64,000 nt of DNA from Flaveria trinervia (taxonomy: Eukaryota > Streptophyta > Magnoliopsida > Asterales > Asteraceae): assembly GCA_025506515.1 (NCBI GenBank), contig CM046443.1, positions 44,595,761 to 44,659,760 on the forward strand, read 5' to 3'. The notes beneath the pieces are model-generated. The model saw only the letters and a program-made list of their open reading frames with translations, made no database searches and had not been told where the DNA came from. The translations under genes and the position numbers were made by a program. Positions 12,864 through 25,058 of this stretch are shown in pieces. Position 1 is the stretch's first letter. Each line of letters opens with the position of its first letter.

Positions 12864-13720
12864 TGTTGGACCAAAATAACCAATGAGCCTGATTAGAAAA
12901 ACCTCTAAGTCCCACAGACATCACAACAACTGCTGAAGACTTGATCAGCTATTTGACAAAGTCTGAAGACTTCAACAGCTAAAGACTAAAGTACTGAAGA
13001 CTTCAACAGCTGAAGACCAAAGTCTGAAGATCAACAGCTGAAGACTAAAGTACTGAAGACTTCAACAGCTGATGACTAAAGTACTGAAGACTTCAATAGC
13101 TGAAGACCAAAGTCTGAAGATCAACAGCTGAAGAACAAAGTACTGAAGTTCAACAGCTGAAGTACAAAGACTGAAGACATCAGCTGATGACAACAACTGA
13201 AGTTCAAGTACAAGTACTGAAGCCTTCAGAGTTTGTTACAACAGCTGAAGAAGCATTCTTCAGTTGTTGTGATGGTTTCCTTTCAGTAGTTTTTCTTTTT
13301 GTTTCAGTATTTGTAAAACGACTGAAGAGCATGTTCTTCAGTCTTTGTAGTTTCAGTAGTTTCTTTTCAGTAGTTGTAGTGATAGTTAACACAACATTTT
13401 TGTAAGAAGATGTCAGTTGTTTGACATCTTCAGTAGTTGTGTTAACTATCAGTAGTTTGAATAAATTCTATTAGATGTCACTATCAAGTGACATCAGCAG
13501 ACGTCACATCTCTTATATGTGTTGACCTAATTGTATGTGTGACATTCTGTTACCAGGAAAGCGAATATTGAATGAAATATCTTTTGCAAAATTCTCTCTG
13601 TCTATAACCGTTTGTTCTTACCTTGAATATCTTTTGTGTTCTTGTGAATTGGCTAATACATTGTTTGATTTCCGCTGCTATACTCTCTAATCAATCAAAC
13701 GTAGATCACTAATCCTAACA
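12864..13720 (+). repeat. 3' LTR of copia A
   Basis: 857 bp, starting TGTTGGACC and ending TCCTAACA, with the same U3 array and inverted repeat as the 5' copy. Visible differences are scattered substitutions and small indels, including a deletion in the TATA region near 13515. The right flank TTCTA resumes gypsy C. Confidence 0.93.
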
Positions 13721-13754
13721 TTCTATTTCTAATAACCTAAATCCCTATAACCAT

Positions 13755-13768
13755 GGCTCTGATACCAA
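13755..13768 (-). other. Primer binding site of gypsy C
   Basis: The minus strand reads TTGGTATCAGAGCC, complementary to initiator Met tRNA. It lies 12 nt from the LTR edge instead of the usual 0-3. An 11-bp direct repeat, 'ataaccatggc', at 13747-13757 and 13768-13778 explains the gap as a small local duplication. Confidence 0.8.
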
Positions 13769-13780
13769 TAACCATGGCAC

Positions 13781-16567
13781 TGTCACACCCCAACCGACAG
13801 TGGAATCATCGAGGCAGACGAATGGGAGAGGATTGCTCATAGCACATGGAACTAATTAAGTTAAAATAAAATTAAATGTTATTATTCATTAAACATTACA
13901 AGTCAGTTAAGTTCATACAATACAAAAGCTTCAAACAAATAATAACATGTTAAGTTAAACTAGGTCCAAGTCTTATATGAGCACGAAGAGAATCCACAAG
14001 TAGTAAACCTGAAACATGCTAAAAATAAAAAGGACAACTTTGAAAGTTGGTGAGATTTCCATTGTTTTCAATACATAAGTATATAAAAGATGGCAATTCA
14101 TGTTGTAAGTTAGAGAACAAAGTAACTAGAGATGTAAGACAAAATACACAATCAAACCTTGACACAGTTTTACAAGTCTCAAATATTTACAAGTATATAC
14201 GATTAGGTAAGTGTACATGGATCAACCAAGCAAGCTTGTTAGGCCCATAGATCTATGACGTCGCCAGGCTAGCAATAGTTAATGATTGTACATATATTCT
14301 ACAATACATGGTAGCTACAAACTTCAACTAACCACAACATACAAGTAAATTGCCATAAGTTTACAAGAATCAAACGTTTACAAGTGCAATGGTTATAAGG
14401 TAACATGTTTCACCCCAAAGTGTAAAAATAGGAAAAAGGGGTATAGAAATACTCACATGGAAAATAAGTATAAGAATGATAATATAGAGATTAAACGAGG
14501 CTCCAACGGTTTCTTTTACAAGATACCTAACGTATATATATTCCAAGGTTAAGTTTAAAGGTAAGATTAATGAATAAACGTGAACTAGGGTTTCAATTGG
14601 AAATTTAGGAGTTTATTTAATTAAGAAAAATAAAGAATTGTTTTTGGTTTAATAAAGTTAAAATAAATTAATTAAGTTTAAGAATAGTTAAAAAACGTCT
14701 CAACAATTTAAGTTATTGATTTATAAAATTAAGTATAATATGAGAAAAGAACTAATTAATTTAATAATTAATTATTTAAAGCTTGTTAACGAGAATTAAT
14801 TAAATACTTATTTAAATGACGTTAAAATTATTTAAAATGATTTTATAAAGTTTTGGGCTTTTAAATAATTTATCATAAAGGTTTTATAATATAAAACCCT
14901 AAAAAATAAGAATAAAGTGAATAAAAGTAACGAATAACTTTATTAATTATTTATGATTTAACATGGTTAAATAATCATTGAATAATTAATTATTTAAATA
15001 ATCATCTAAATAATCATTTTCATAATTAATTATTTAAATAATCATTGAACTATAATATATTTATAACATAAATGACTAAATAATATTTTTATAACTTTTT
15101 ATTCTAAAACAAATTAAATAAATCTAAGAATTATAAGTGTTAAAACCTTTAAAATTTAACTTGATATTTTCTGAAATAATTTAATTAACAAAATAATATT
15201 TATTGTGATTTACAAGATAATATAAATTTTCTAAATTACAAAAATGTTAAGAAAACTAATTAAAACAAAATATGATGGAGGCCCGGTTCGAACCCGGGAC
15301 CTTTGGGTCATAAACACTACGGGTTACCAGTTGGGCTATAGCCCAATCCTGTTAAAACCTCAACTTAAATATTCAAAACATAAATTACCAAATTCCCCAA
15401 ATTACTCAAGAACCCTAGATTCAATCGAATCAAATTGGTCGTTAATTTGAGGCTGATAACGAAATCCAACTTAAGGCTTTTATTCCCCAAGTGAAATCGA
15501 GTATAAACATGTGTGAAACTTACGTTATTGAGTTCAATTTGATGAAGATGGTGACAAGGATAGCCGCGACCAAGATAAGGTTGGTTCGAGGTTCAAACGT
15601 TGATGATAATTCAATTAACTTTGAGGTTAGCTTCGTGTGGTGCTCTTGATGCAAAGCCCCTTGACAATTTCGAAGATTAAATCCCGGATAATGATTTTCG
15701 AATGGGGATTTGGGTCGTGATATCAAGTATGGTTGGATTCAATGTTGGTGTTTGTTTCAAGTGAAATTGTAACTTCTATCCGATTAGTGTTTGATAGATG
15801 ATCATTCAGCTTGGTTTAATTAGATTATTACGATGTGTAAATGCTCGAACGGCTAGAGAGTTTAATGTGAATCGGTTATGTTGTTGATTAGACAAGAATC
15901 GATTGTTTAAATGTGTTAATTGATACGTTAAGGTTCGAATCGTGTTCCAAAATGATTTGAGACGATTTTTAGTAAAAATCGCCCAAAATTGATGGTTATG
16001 AGGTGGCTGGAGCTCGGCCAGAGTTTAGCTGGAGCTTCGCCGGAAAATCGGGTTGTGAGGGGAAAGGTGGGTTAGGTTTGGGGAAATTACATCTTTGGTC
16101 CCTGTGGTTATTAGAAGTTATTATTTTATGTGGAAACTTTTGAATTAATTTTTAAAAATTACACATTCAACCCTAGACTTTATAACACTCATTTGAATAA
16201 TAAACCAAGTTAATTATTATTAACTTTTATAAACTTATAAACTTTATGGTTTAATTATTTAATTTCAATAATAAGAATTTATAAATACTAATGAAACTTT
16301 ATAAGTTTATTAAAATTCATTTTATAACTTAATAATTTTTAGTAAGACTTTTCCATTTAGTTATTTATTTGTAAAATGAATGATAAATCTTTATAACTTT
16401 ATGAAAAGATTTATTTCTTACTAAATTATTACAAGTTGTTTTAAATAATTAAAAATAATTCACAATAAAAGTTGTATTTAATCCATTAAAACCTAAATTA
16501 TTTAATAATGGAAATTCAAATTGAATTCAGGTATTGGGTTTTAACTCGAAAAATTGCGGATGTTACA
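13781..16567 (-). repeat. 5' LTR of gypsy C (2.79 kb)
   Basis: Plus-strand ends are TGTCACACCCC and GATGTTACA, matching the termini of gypsy B's LTRs. The interior is very AT-rich (14600-15240 and 16140-16500), with no supportable gene. It contains a tRNA-like segment at 15274-15348 and, on the minus strand, a GC-richer block near 15960-16070. The right flank at 16568 is copia D gag. Confidence 0.85.
15274..15348 (-). other. tRNA-like segment in gypsy C LTR
   Basis: The minus strand has a near-perfect A box, TAGCCCAACTGG (15327-15338), and a B box GGTTCGAACC (about 15285-15294) within a T-arm, about a tRNA apart. One C is missing from the T-stem compared with gypsy B. The anticodon arm does not fold well, so a working tRNA is unlikely. 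It occupies the same relative LTR position as the tRNA-Val-like segment of gypsy B. Confidence 0.6.
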
Positions 16568-17138
16568 AAGATGGAGAAGGAAAGTGATCAAGATCAACCT
16601 TGTTCACAAAAGAAAACTCCTTTAATGAAGAAAATGGATTGTGTTATGAGTAGGAGTACCTCTCATCTTGCTAAGGATTGTGTTTACAATCCAAAGAGTA
16701 CTCTCCACATGACCAAGAAAGAACTTCTTAGAGTTTGGTAAAGTAGAAGCAAGCTTCGAAAGGAAATCTTTTTCCTTCAGAAGCTCCAAAATGAAGAAGA
16801 AGAAGACAAGTGGAAAATTTCCTTCGGAAGAAAATCTGGTCTCGGAAGAAAGGAATACCTCCGAAGCATTGAAGCCTACTGCAGTGAAAGCAAGATCTTC
16901 CGAAGGTCCAGTCATCAAAACTTCCGAAGTGAACAAAACTTCTAAAGTATTGAATTTCAAGTCTAAACTTTTAAAGGTGGTGTGGAAGACAAAGAAAGAC
17001 CAAGTGGTTGAAAGTTCTTCATCAACTTCATCTAATGATCCTTCGAGAATGACTATAGGATCAATTATTGTTGCATTGTTGTCATCTTCTTTTGATGAGC
17101 CCAAGACCAATGAGGCTTGGGTTTCAAAATGTAACTAA
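16568..17138 (+). pseudogene. gag: gag tail of copia D
   Basis: The remnant begins at the C insertion point. The second zinc knuckle is recognisable at about 16639-16690 (SHLAKDCVYNP), but its second Cys is Ser. A Lys/Ser/Glu-rich tail at about 16790-17000 encodes repeated SE dipeptides because the DNA carries the CTTCCGAAG motif. The frame ends KAWVSKCN or nearly so (coding from ...cttgggtttca) with TAA at 17138, matching A, E and F. Confidence 0.75.
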
Positions 17139-17155
17139 CCATCTCTTTCGTGTAG

Positions 17156-20100
17156 GAACAACTCAAGACAAACAAAAATGTATGGATCATTGATAGTGGA
17201 TGTTCCAGGCACATGAAAGGCAACATGTCACTACAAAAGTTTGAAAGAATTGATGAAGGACCAGTTGCTTTTGGAGGAGATCAGGAGGTTATGTTACAGG
17301 AAGGGGCGAGGTCACAAATGGTAAGCTCAACATTAAGAAGGTAAACTTTGTCAAGGAGCTTGGGTACATTCTTTTGAAATTTTGTTATCAGAGTCATAAC
17401 ATGCTCTTTAATGAGCATGAGTGCATTGTTCTCAGGCCTGGGGTGGTCATTCCTCATGAGCACATCCTACTCAGAGCCCCCAGGAAAGGGAACATGTACA
17501 AGATGGATTTGCAAGAAACGTCTCCCTCAAGAGAAGTTTCATGCTTTCTATATAAAGAAAATAATGATGAGTCTTTCCTCTAGCATAAAAGAATATGCCA
17601 TTTAAACTTAAAAATATGAATAAATTAATTAAGAATGATTGGTAACTAGAATACCAAAAAAATAGTTTACAAGTGATGACCACTATGTTGCTTGCCTGAA
17701 AGGGAAGCAACACAAGATATTCACAAGCCAAAGGAAAGAAATTCCATCACTAATCCCCTACACTTATTACAATGGATCTCTTTGGTCCCACTAGTGTAAT
17801 GAGTCTAGGAAGGACCTCTTATTGTTTGGTGATCACAAATGACTTTACAAGATTCACTTGGCTCTTTTTTCTTAGAACTAAGGATGAGACCCTTGAGAGT
17901 CTAAAGAATTTCATCTTAAAGATTGAGAATCAATGTGATCACAAGGTCAAGACCATAAGATGTGATCAAGGAACTGAATTCAAGAATCAAATCCTTGATA
18001 CTTTTTGTGATGAAAATGGTTTTACAAGACAATATAGTGCTTCGAGAACTCGTCAACAAAATGGTGTTGTTAAGAGGAGAAACAAGACACTAATTGAAGC
18101 TGCAAGAACTATGTTGTCTGACTCTAAACTGCCCATAACCTTCTAGAGAGAGGTAGTGAACAGTACCTACTATGTGCAAAACAGAGTTTTAGTAGTTAAG
18201 ACACATGGTAAGACTCCTTATGAACTTTGGCACAAGAGGAAACCTTTCATTGGTTTTCTCAGAACATTTGGATGTCCTTGCACCATCTTGAATACCAAAG
18301 ATCAAATTGCCAAGTTTGCTGAGAAATCAAATGATGGACATTTTATTGGATACTCTTCTCAAGCTAAAGCTTATAGAGTATACAATCTCAGAACTAGAGT
18401 ATTTGAGGAGTCAACCAATGTGACTTTCAATGAGCACATTCCTAGTATGAAAGGTTCTAGTCCGGATTGGCTCATTGATCTTGATTTAGTTACCAACTGT
18501 TTTAACAAATCTTATGAGCATGTTTTAGGGTCCACAGATATACTACCTACAAGTGATACTGACCCAAGATTTGAGCTAAGAAGACCTTCAAGTTACACAT
18601 CTTCAGCTTCAGTGGTAACTAATCCTACAAATGAAGTTTCTACCAGCACATCAATAACAAATCCTGCTAATACTTCTGGGGTGCCTTCAAATTCCGTCTT
18701 AAAGGCACAAGACTTAGATGAAGGAGCTTCAAATGTTGGATAAAATGGTGGTGGTGAAAGTTATCAGTAATTTCTTGATGCTAATAACCACTCCATTGAA
18801 TACAATATCAATGATGTCACACACTCATTGGATTAAGTCAATCTTGATAAGTGTGCTGATGTGGAGGGTGGATCCTCTTTGCTAGATTAGAATTTCTCAA
18901 ATTTAGATATGTCTAAGAAACTTGCTATGATCCCTCAGCTAAGGATCCACAAGTCTCATCCTACCACAAACATCATTGGGGATGTTGATTTAGGGATAAG
19001 AACAAGACGACAATCCCATGATGCAAATGTTTGTCTTCAAAAGGCAAAAGGTTTGGAACCTATGTCCTCTTCCTCAAGGGAAGATTACCATAGGAACTAA
19101 ATGGGTGTTTAGGAATAAGAAGGATGATAGAGGACTTGTCATCAAGAACAAGGCAAGACTAGTTATTCAAGGGTATACTCAAGAAGAAGGAATTAACTAC
19201 ACAGATGTTTTTGCTCCTGTAGCAAGACTTGAAGCTGTTAGGATATTCCTAACTTTTGCTGCATCCAAGAACTTCAAGGTCTAATAACTTGATGTCAAAT
19301 GTGCTTTTCTCTGTGGGGTGATTGATGAAGAGGTGTATGTTAGACAACCACCTAGGTTTGCAGATCCTGATCATCCTGATTATATCTGCAGGCTTGATAA
19401 AGCTCTTTATGGGCTACACCAAACACCAAGGAAGTGGTATGAGACTCAGTATTAGTATCTTTGTCAGCATAGATACAAAAGGGGTACTATTGATGGAACT
19501 CTCTTCATCAAAGGAACATGAAATGATGTAATGCTAGTTCAAGTATATATAGATGAGATTATCTTTGGGTCAACTTATCCAAAGCTCTGCAAACACTTTG
19601 AGAAGCTGATGAAGGACAGGTTTAAAATGAATGCTAAGGGGGAACTCAAGTTCTTTCTAGGAATTCAAGTGAAGCAAGTTAACAATGGCATCTTCATAAG
19701 TCAGTCAAAGTATGTACAAGACATACTTAAAACATTCAAAATGACTGATTGTAAGGTTGCTAAGACACCAATAGCCAGGAACCACTCCCTTGGACATGAT
19801 CTTGGGGGGGTGTTGATGAGCATCTCTACAGGGCAATGATTGGGTCTCTTACGTACCTCATAACTAGTAGGCCTGATATCATGTTTGCGACATAAATTTG
19901 TGCAAGATATCAACCTAACCCCAAGATGTCACACCTAATCACTATCAAAAGAATTTTAAGATATCTCAAAGATGCTCCATCACTTGGCCTTTGGTATCCA
20001 AAGAATTCTGACTTCAATCTGTATGCTTATACAGATAGTGACTATGGTGGTTGCAACATGACTGGAAAGTCTACATCAGGGGATGTCAATTTCTTGGTGG

Positions 20101-20483
20101 AAGGATAGTCTCTTGGCAATGTAAGAAACAATCATGTGTGTCTGTATCAACTGCTGAGGCTGAATACATTACTGCTACAAGCTGCTATGCTCAAGTGCTT
20201 TGGATTCAAATCAGATGTTGGACTATGGATTCAACTTCAAGGAGACTCCTATCCACATAGACAACAACAGTGTTATCTCAATCACAGAAAATCCTGTGCA
20301 GCACTCAAGGACAAAGCACATCAATATCAAGTATCATTTGATTAGATATAACTTGAAAAAGGATTAATCAAACTAGTCAAAGTTAACATAAATGAACAAT
20401 ATGCTGATCTGTTCACCAAAGCTTTTGATGAACAAAGATGTAAATATCTTGTATCAGCTATTGGGAGGATTAAGTTTGAATAG
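17156..20483 (+). pseudogene. pol: pol of copia D (broken, catalytic residues changed)
   Basis: The frame opens just after 'tgtag' ending at 17155 (EQLKTNKNVWIIDSGCSRHM), with the protease DSG intact. Integrase spans about 17770-18200: MDLFGPTSVM and RCDQGTEF are present, but the third acidic residue is Lys (NGVVKRRNKT), and a stop follows at ITF. RT spans about 19060-19840: FAPVARLEA, ALYGLHQTPRKWYE, and the catalytic box reads YIDE (19546-19557), so the second Asp is Glu. RNase H (TDSDYGGC; STAEAEYITATS) ends near RIKFE-stop at 20483. Several in-frame stops, for example near 19283 and 19456, make it non-functional. Confidence 0.85.
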
Positions 20484-20677
20484 ATTTTCTGAAAACTTAA
20501 TCATATTATTTCTAAAACCTGTGTGTCCTAAGTTGTCGATTTTATCACCTTCATAAGCCCTTGTTCTCTTTGGAAGAAAAATCTTTTCAAAAAGACATTC
20601 CTTAGATTTTTGAAAAATTTTGATCTTTTTACTCTTCGGAAAATTTAAAATTACCTTCGGAAGAAACTTATGTCTTA

Positions 20678-21944
20678 GGTGGTGTTTGTTTTTTTGCAAA
20701 AGCTCTTCCTCACCTCTTCATCTGCGCGCACGCAGACGCAGGAAGAGGTTTTGAGTGCACAAAGTGTTTGTTTTTTGGAATACGCTTCATTAAAAAATGT
20801 CTTCCTGACGTCTACGTGGAGAAGATGTGGTATTACCACTTCTCAACTTTTCTCAATCTCTTATTCTTTACTCCCAACCCTTTCATACCTTCATTCCTTT
20901 ATTTGTGTTCAACCCTTCCCCACCACTCCTTTCCTCCTCCCAGCAGCCGCCGCCTAACCCCCCTTCTCTGGCCGCCGGCCGCCCACGTCGCTGCCCTCCA
21001 AGCCGCCCCCCACCCAATTCAATATCCATCATTAGATCCCAATCAATGGCCACACTGTAGAAGTCCATGCGTAGCCCTTCCACCAGCCCCGTCATCCACC
21101 TTCGTCGCCAGAAAACGATATGGATTGCAGATCGGAGAACAAGTCGCAGTGGCGACGGCGGCCGACGGTTGCCAGCGACCGATGATGTTGCAGATCGGAG
21201 AACAAGTGATGTGCATTTGTCGGAGTATGATGGTTGGTGGTTCAAAGCGGAAGTTGAAGGATTTGGCGGAGAGGCGGACCGGTGGAGTAGTTACAACTAC
21301 GATCTCATCGTCTGGCAAGGCATTGCGAGGATAGGGTGCCTCATATACAAATTTGTTGCAGAATATATCAAGTTTATTACAGGAAGTTGATTACTTGATT
21401 ATGGTTGTTTTCAAAACAATATTATTAGCTTGAAACCGAGAAATTTAGAACTAGAATTCTAGTGGTAATATAAATGGGAATGAGGCCATTGAATTAGTAT
21501 CCTCTATGATGAACAGATTAAGATATGGGTCTTAAAATCATGAACATGAAATTAATTAGGTGTTAGATTAATCAGTATAAAGTCTTTTAATGGTGGCTTT
21601 AGTGGCATCAAGTCATTTTAGGTAGTACAGAGATTTGTTTATGCAAAAGAGAAATTGACGTAAGTTTTGTTAGAGGTTAAGAGGTTCGAGTAACATATGT
21701 ATTGGTTCGTGAAAAACAATTCATCTAAATGTTTACCAAAATTAGACATCAATTTAAAAATTTTTAAAGTTTAAAAAATAATTTACTTTAATTACAGAAT
21801 ATTTTAATAGTCTGTAGATTTTAAAAAACAAACAGTCTTCTTATTGCATACTGCAGACGTTTGGTCCACCTCTTCTCTTGCAGATGTCTGCAGATGTGGT
21901 CTGTAGACTGCAAACATTTTCCTACAGAAAAAATAAATAGCACC
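20678..21944. mobile_element. PIF/Harbinger-like non-autonomous DNA element
   Basis: Flanked by TTA on both sides (20675-20677 and 21945-21947). Terminal inverted repeats start GGTGGTGTTTGTTTTTT and, reverse-complemented from the right end, GGTGCTATTTATTTTTT. TTA/TAA target sites and GGN-rich ends fit PIF/Harbinger. At 1,267 bp no transposase domain is readable. The centre (about 20930-21330) is strikingly GC-rich relative to its surroundings and could be captured host sequence. An 18-bp direct repeat lies at 21127-21144 and 21190-21207. Confidence 0.7.
21127..21207 (+). repeat. 18-bp direct repeat, 63-bp period
   Basis: 'gcagatcggagaacaagt' occurs exactly at 21127-21144 and 21190-21207 inside the GC-rich core of the DNA element. 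It suggests an old tandem duplication in the cargo. Confidence 0.75.
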
Positions 21945-22471
21945 TTAGCAAAAACAAATAACTACTTCAGTGATTTTACCTTTAGAAGAAATCTATGAAA
22001 CATCTTTCAAAACTTAAAAATCAACTTAAGTACTTTTAAGTTTTAAAAGAACAATTTTCTTCCAAAAGCAATTTACCTTCAGAAGTTTTCATTCACTTTA
22101 GAATAAAAACTCAGAGTATTAAATCTCTTCCAAAGCAAAATTCTCAAAAATCTTTGAAATATCTTCCGAAGCCAATTTGACTTCGAAAACTTTTCTTTAG
22201 AACTTCCGAAGCAAAATAACCTTCGGAAGATTTCTCCACTTCCAAGAAAACTACTTTTGGGCAAAAGTAAACTACTTTTTCAGAGGTGGGACCGACATAC
22301 GGATTTCAAAGTTTATCCTCTTTCATTAACTTTGTCTCAAATCCTCTTCACATAAATACCCAACGGTTCCCCCCTCTTTCACCATCCTCTTCAAATTATA
22401 CTATTCCTTAAACCTAAATTCTCCCAAACCGCCTTTGTTCTTCACCTTCCTTCACCTTTAAGCTTCTCAAA

Positions 22472-25058
22472 ATGGCCAATCTAAACCGTATAAACAACCC
22501 TGATTTCTCCATGCAACTTCACAGGCAACACAACTAGGTTGGTCTGTTGAACTCTGAGAAAGATGCTAGTTTCTCAAAGGTTTGCTATTTTCTGGCTTTT
22601 TCCAACTACTTCACCTCCCTAACCATTGATCCTACTCTCTATAGGATCATCTGCTTGAATTTTGGAAGACCTACCAAAAGGTCATCATGGATGGGGAGAA
22701 GGCAGTGTCTGCCATAGTGTAGGGGAGGACAATCTTCATCACTCCAGCCATCATCAACACTCATCTTTAGTTGGATGATGAAGAAGGTAAGTTGTCTTTC
22801 CCAAAGGAAGTTGTTAATCATTCCTTTGTGTAGATAGGCTATGAGGGAGATTTCTCTATGAAGACCCTCAGGAAAGGGAAGGTCTCATCCTAGTGGAAAT
22901 ACCTGATCCATGTGGTTATCCGCAACATGTCGAACAAACATCAAGGGTGGGACCAGATTCTTGAGGATCTCTCCTTCATAGTGCATGGAATGGTTCAAGG
23001 GGTCAAGTTTAGGTACTCTTAGTTTGTTTACACAAATTTGCTTGCTAACTTGGACTCCTTAGAGTATTACATGTTTCCTAGATATGTTCAATATATTCTC
23101 AACTGTGAACTGGGCTCACAGTTGAGGAAAATATGTAATATTTATAAATTGGGACAAATGAATCCCAACATCTTTAAAATCATGAAGAAGCCAGCTGTAG
23201 GCTTCTCAAGGGTAGAAACAACCATTGTCCTAAAAATGTTAGAGCTCATTGCTCAAGGTGACAACCTAGCAACACAGCTAGTGTTGAACCCACACCTTCT
23301 ACCTCCCAACCACTAAATAGACCACAAATTACCCTGACCTACCAAAGAAAATCCAAACGAACTCATTCTCAAGCTATTGAGTTTGTGTAGGCCCCAATAA
23401 ACTCACCCATACAAGAGGAAGTGGATACTAGAGCTCCCACTTCTCCTAAGGAGCAAACCACTCTTATCTCTTCAATAATCAATGATGAGGTTCCTCATGC
23501 TCAGCCTGATTAGCTCACAAGCCCAACTTCCTTAAGCCTTCACCTTGAGTCTCAACACTCAAGTGAACAACCTTCATGGGACAGTTACCATCCCCAGCCT
23601 TTAGACTTAAATCAACCCATTCCTAACCTTGAATTCTATACTGATGAAGACTTAGGTTTTAGTGAGTACCATGAGTCTCTCTACTTTTCCCCTAGTCAAA
23701 GAGAGATGAATGCTCTTGAGTCTCCTATGTCTAGCCCACATCAGTCATCCATTACTGAGGTGGATCAACCTAAACCTATCCAGGAGATCCCTATGGAAGA
23801 GGTCTCACTTCTGCAAGTGACTACATCATTAAGACCTCAACCATGGCAACTCTACGCATTGACACTTCAACTGAGGCTGTTAGTGAGCCGAGGAAATCCA
23901 ACAGCCAAAAACCTGAAGCTGGTGGTGAGAGAGAGGATTTTGGTCCAATTCTATCATATCCCGATGATTCTTCTAATGAAGATGAGGGGAACTTGAGACT
24001 AAAGGTGCAAAAACTATCAAAAACATTCACTTATTTAGTCTCTAAGGTTAGTCATCTTGAATCTCAGGTGACTACCCTGCATACCAGGGCCAATGACCAG
24101 CAACTTAAGAAATCTTATCTAAGGGAAAAACTAGTTAGAAGACCTTTAAGGAGAGCTCAACCAGGAATACAAGAACCTGTGAATGTGATTGACCTAACTC
24201 CTAGCTCACCTATGCAAGAGGGTGATGCTACCAAAAAGGGGAAGAAAGTCATTATATTCACAAAACATAGGAGTTCTTCAGGGAGTATGGACATTAAGGA
24301 CTCGCTTTCCTCACTTGCAATTGTACATACTCAGCAACTTCCTCAAGTTCACATTGATGTGGACTCTATAGACTCTTTCATTTAGAGTCTGTTTGAGGAA
24401 GGCATTCCAAGGGCTATATCATCCCCATCCCAAGGAACTTCAAATTACATTATTGGGTGGAGGTATGATGTTGATAGAAGAGCCCTCATTCTTCAAAAAG
24501 TTAAAGGGCAACAAGAGGTATTCAACTTTTAGACCTTGAACTACTATGAAGATCTTGACAAAGGATGAGGGAAGAGGCTGCAAAGTCAAGAGCCATCATC
24601 CAAATGAGTATGAAGAAGTCTACTGATAGACAAAGGATGATGAGCTTCTTGAAGCTGTATGGATTCTCCAGAAAGAGACTTGGCCCTCTGTCTCTATCCA
24701 CAATGGATGAGCATATCAGGGTAATCAAGCAGAAGATCAAAAGTGAAGAGCTAATTGACTTACACTCCTCTCCAAGTCAAGCTCCTCTTGAAGTGGAGGT
24801 TAAGGTTGAACAACCTAAGACAACACAACTTGGACCTCCTGCTGAGCCTTAGCAAGCTTCATATTCTAATCCACAGCAAGGTCAAACTCTCTCTCCTTCT
24901 GAACCTGTAAAGGAGGAACACCCAACTGGGCAAGACAAGACTAATCAATAAGGTGTTACAGACCAGTCTTCTCAGTTAAAGTCCTTAAATAGGAGGAAGA
25001 GGATGGCTTCTAAACCAAAGTCAAAAAAGAAGAAGAAGAAGTCTGAATCATCCACCTC
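22472..25058 (+). pseudogene. Third ORF of copia D, part 1 (broken)
   Basis: Candidate start ATG at 22472 (MANLNRINNPDFSMQLHRQHN, then stop). The N-terminal domain is degraded, but FTSLTIDPTLYR matches the ALTVNPTIY motif of E and F. A clean piece at 23038-23316 includes YYMFPRYVQYILNCELGSQL, equivalent to the E segment near 45256-45300. A Pro/Ser-rich linker follows, then a coil at 23990-24110 (LSKTFTYLVSKVSHLESQV) and a charged region to 24850. The reading is cut at 25058 by E and finishes at 58726-59065. Confidence 0.72.

Larger units (their letters stand above)
1264..13720 (+). mobile_element. Copia element A, SIRE/Maximus-like, full length but decayed
   Basis: Two LTRs of 856 and 857 bp begin TGTTGGACC and end CCTAACA. 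A Met-tRNA primer site follows the 5' LTR and a polypurine tract precedes the 3' LTR. Between them lie gag, pol (PR-IN-RT-RH) and a third ORF. Flanks are TTCCA on the left and TTCTA on the right, a 5-bp duplication with one mismatch, interrupting the leader of gypsy C. Total length 12.46 kb fits the SIRE/Maximus group. All ORFs are broken by frameshifts and stops. Confidence 0.9.
598..16567 (-). mobile_element. Ty3-gypsy element C (minus strand, left part off-window)
   Basis: The right end is a complete 5' LTR (13781-16567) preceded on the plus strand by the complement of an initiator-Met-tRNA primer site, so the element runs leftwards. Its leader is related to that of gypsy B and it is split by copia A. 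Coding domains and the 3' LTR lie beyond the left edge or were displaced by the segment at 1-597. C is itself inserted into the gag of copia D, whose sequence resumes at 16568. Assignment to the Tekay group is inferred from leader and LTR likeness to B. Confidence 0.65.
20484..22471 (+). repeat. pol-ORF3 spacer of D (interrupted)
   Basis: Non-coding. Before and after the DNA transposon (20484-20677 and 21945-22270) there are repeated CTTCGGAAG/CTTCCGAAG-type motifs and decayed versions such as 'cttccaaag' and 'cttcagaag'. A cytosine-rich, TATA-like stretch near 22350-22470 precedes the ORF3 start. Confidence 0.6.

Noticed and set aside
20768..21390. Host gene in the GC-rich core of the DNA transposon
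   Set aside because: Overlapping ORFs in several frames are equally open, none shows a recognisable domain, and all lie within the transposon's ends. At most it is a captured fragment.
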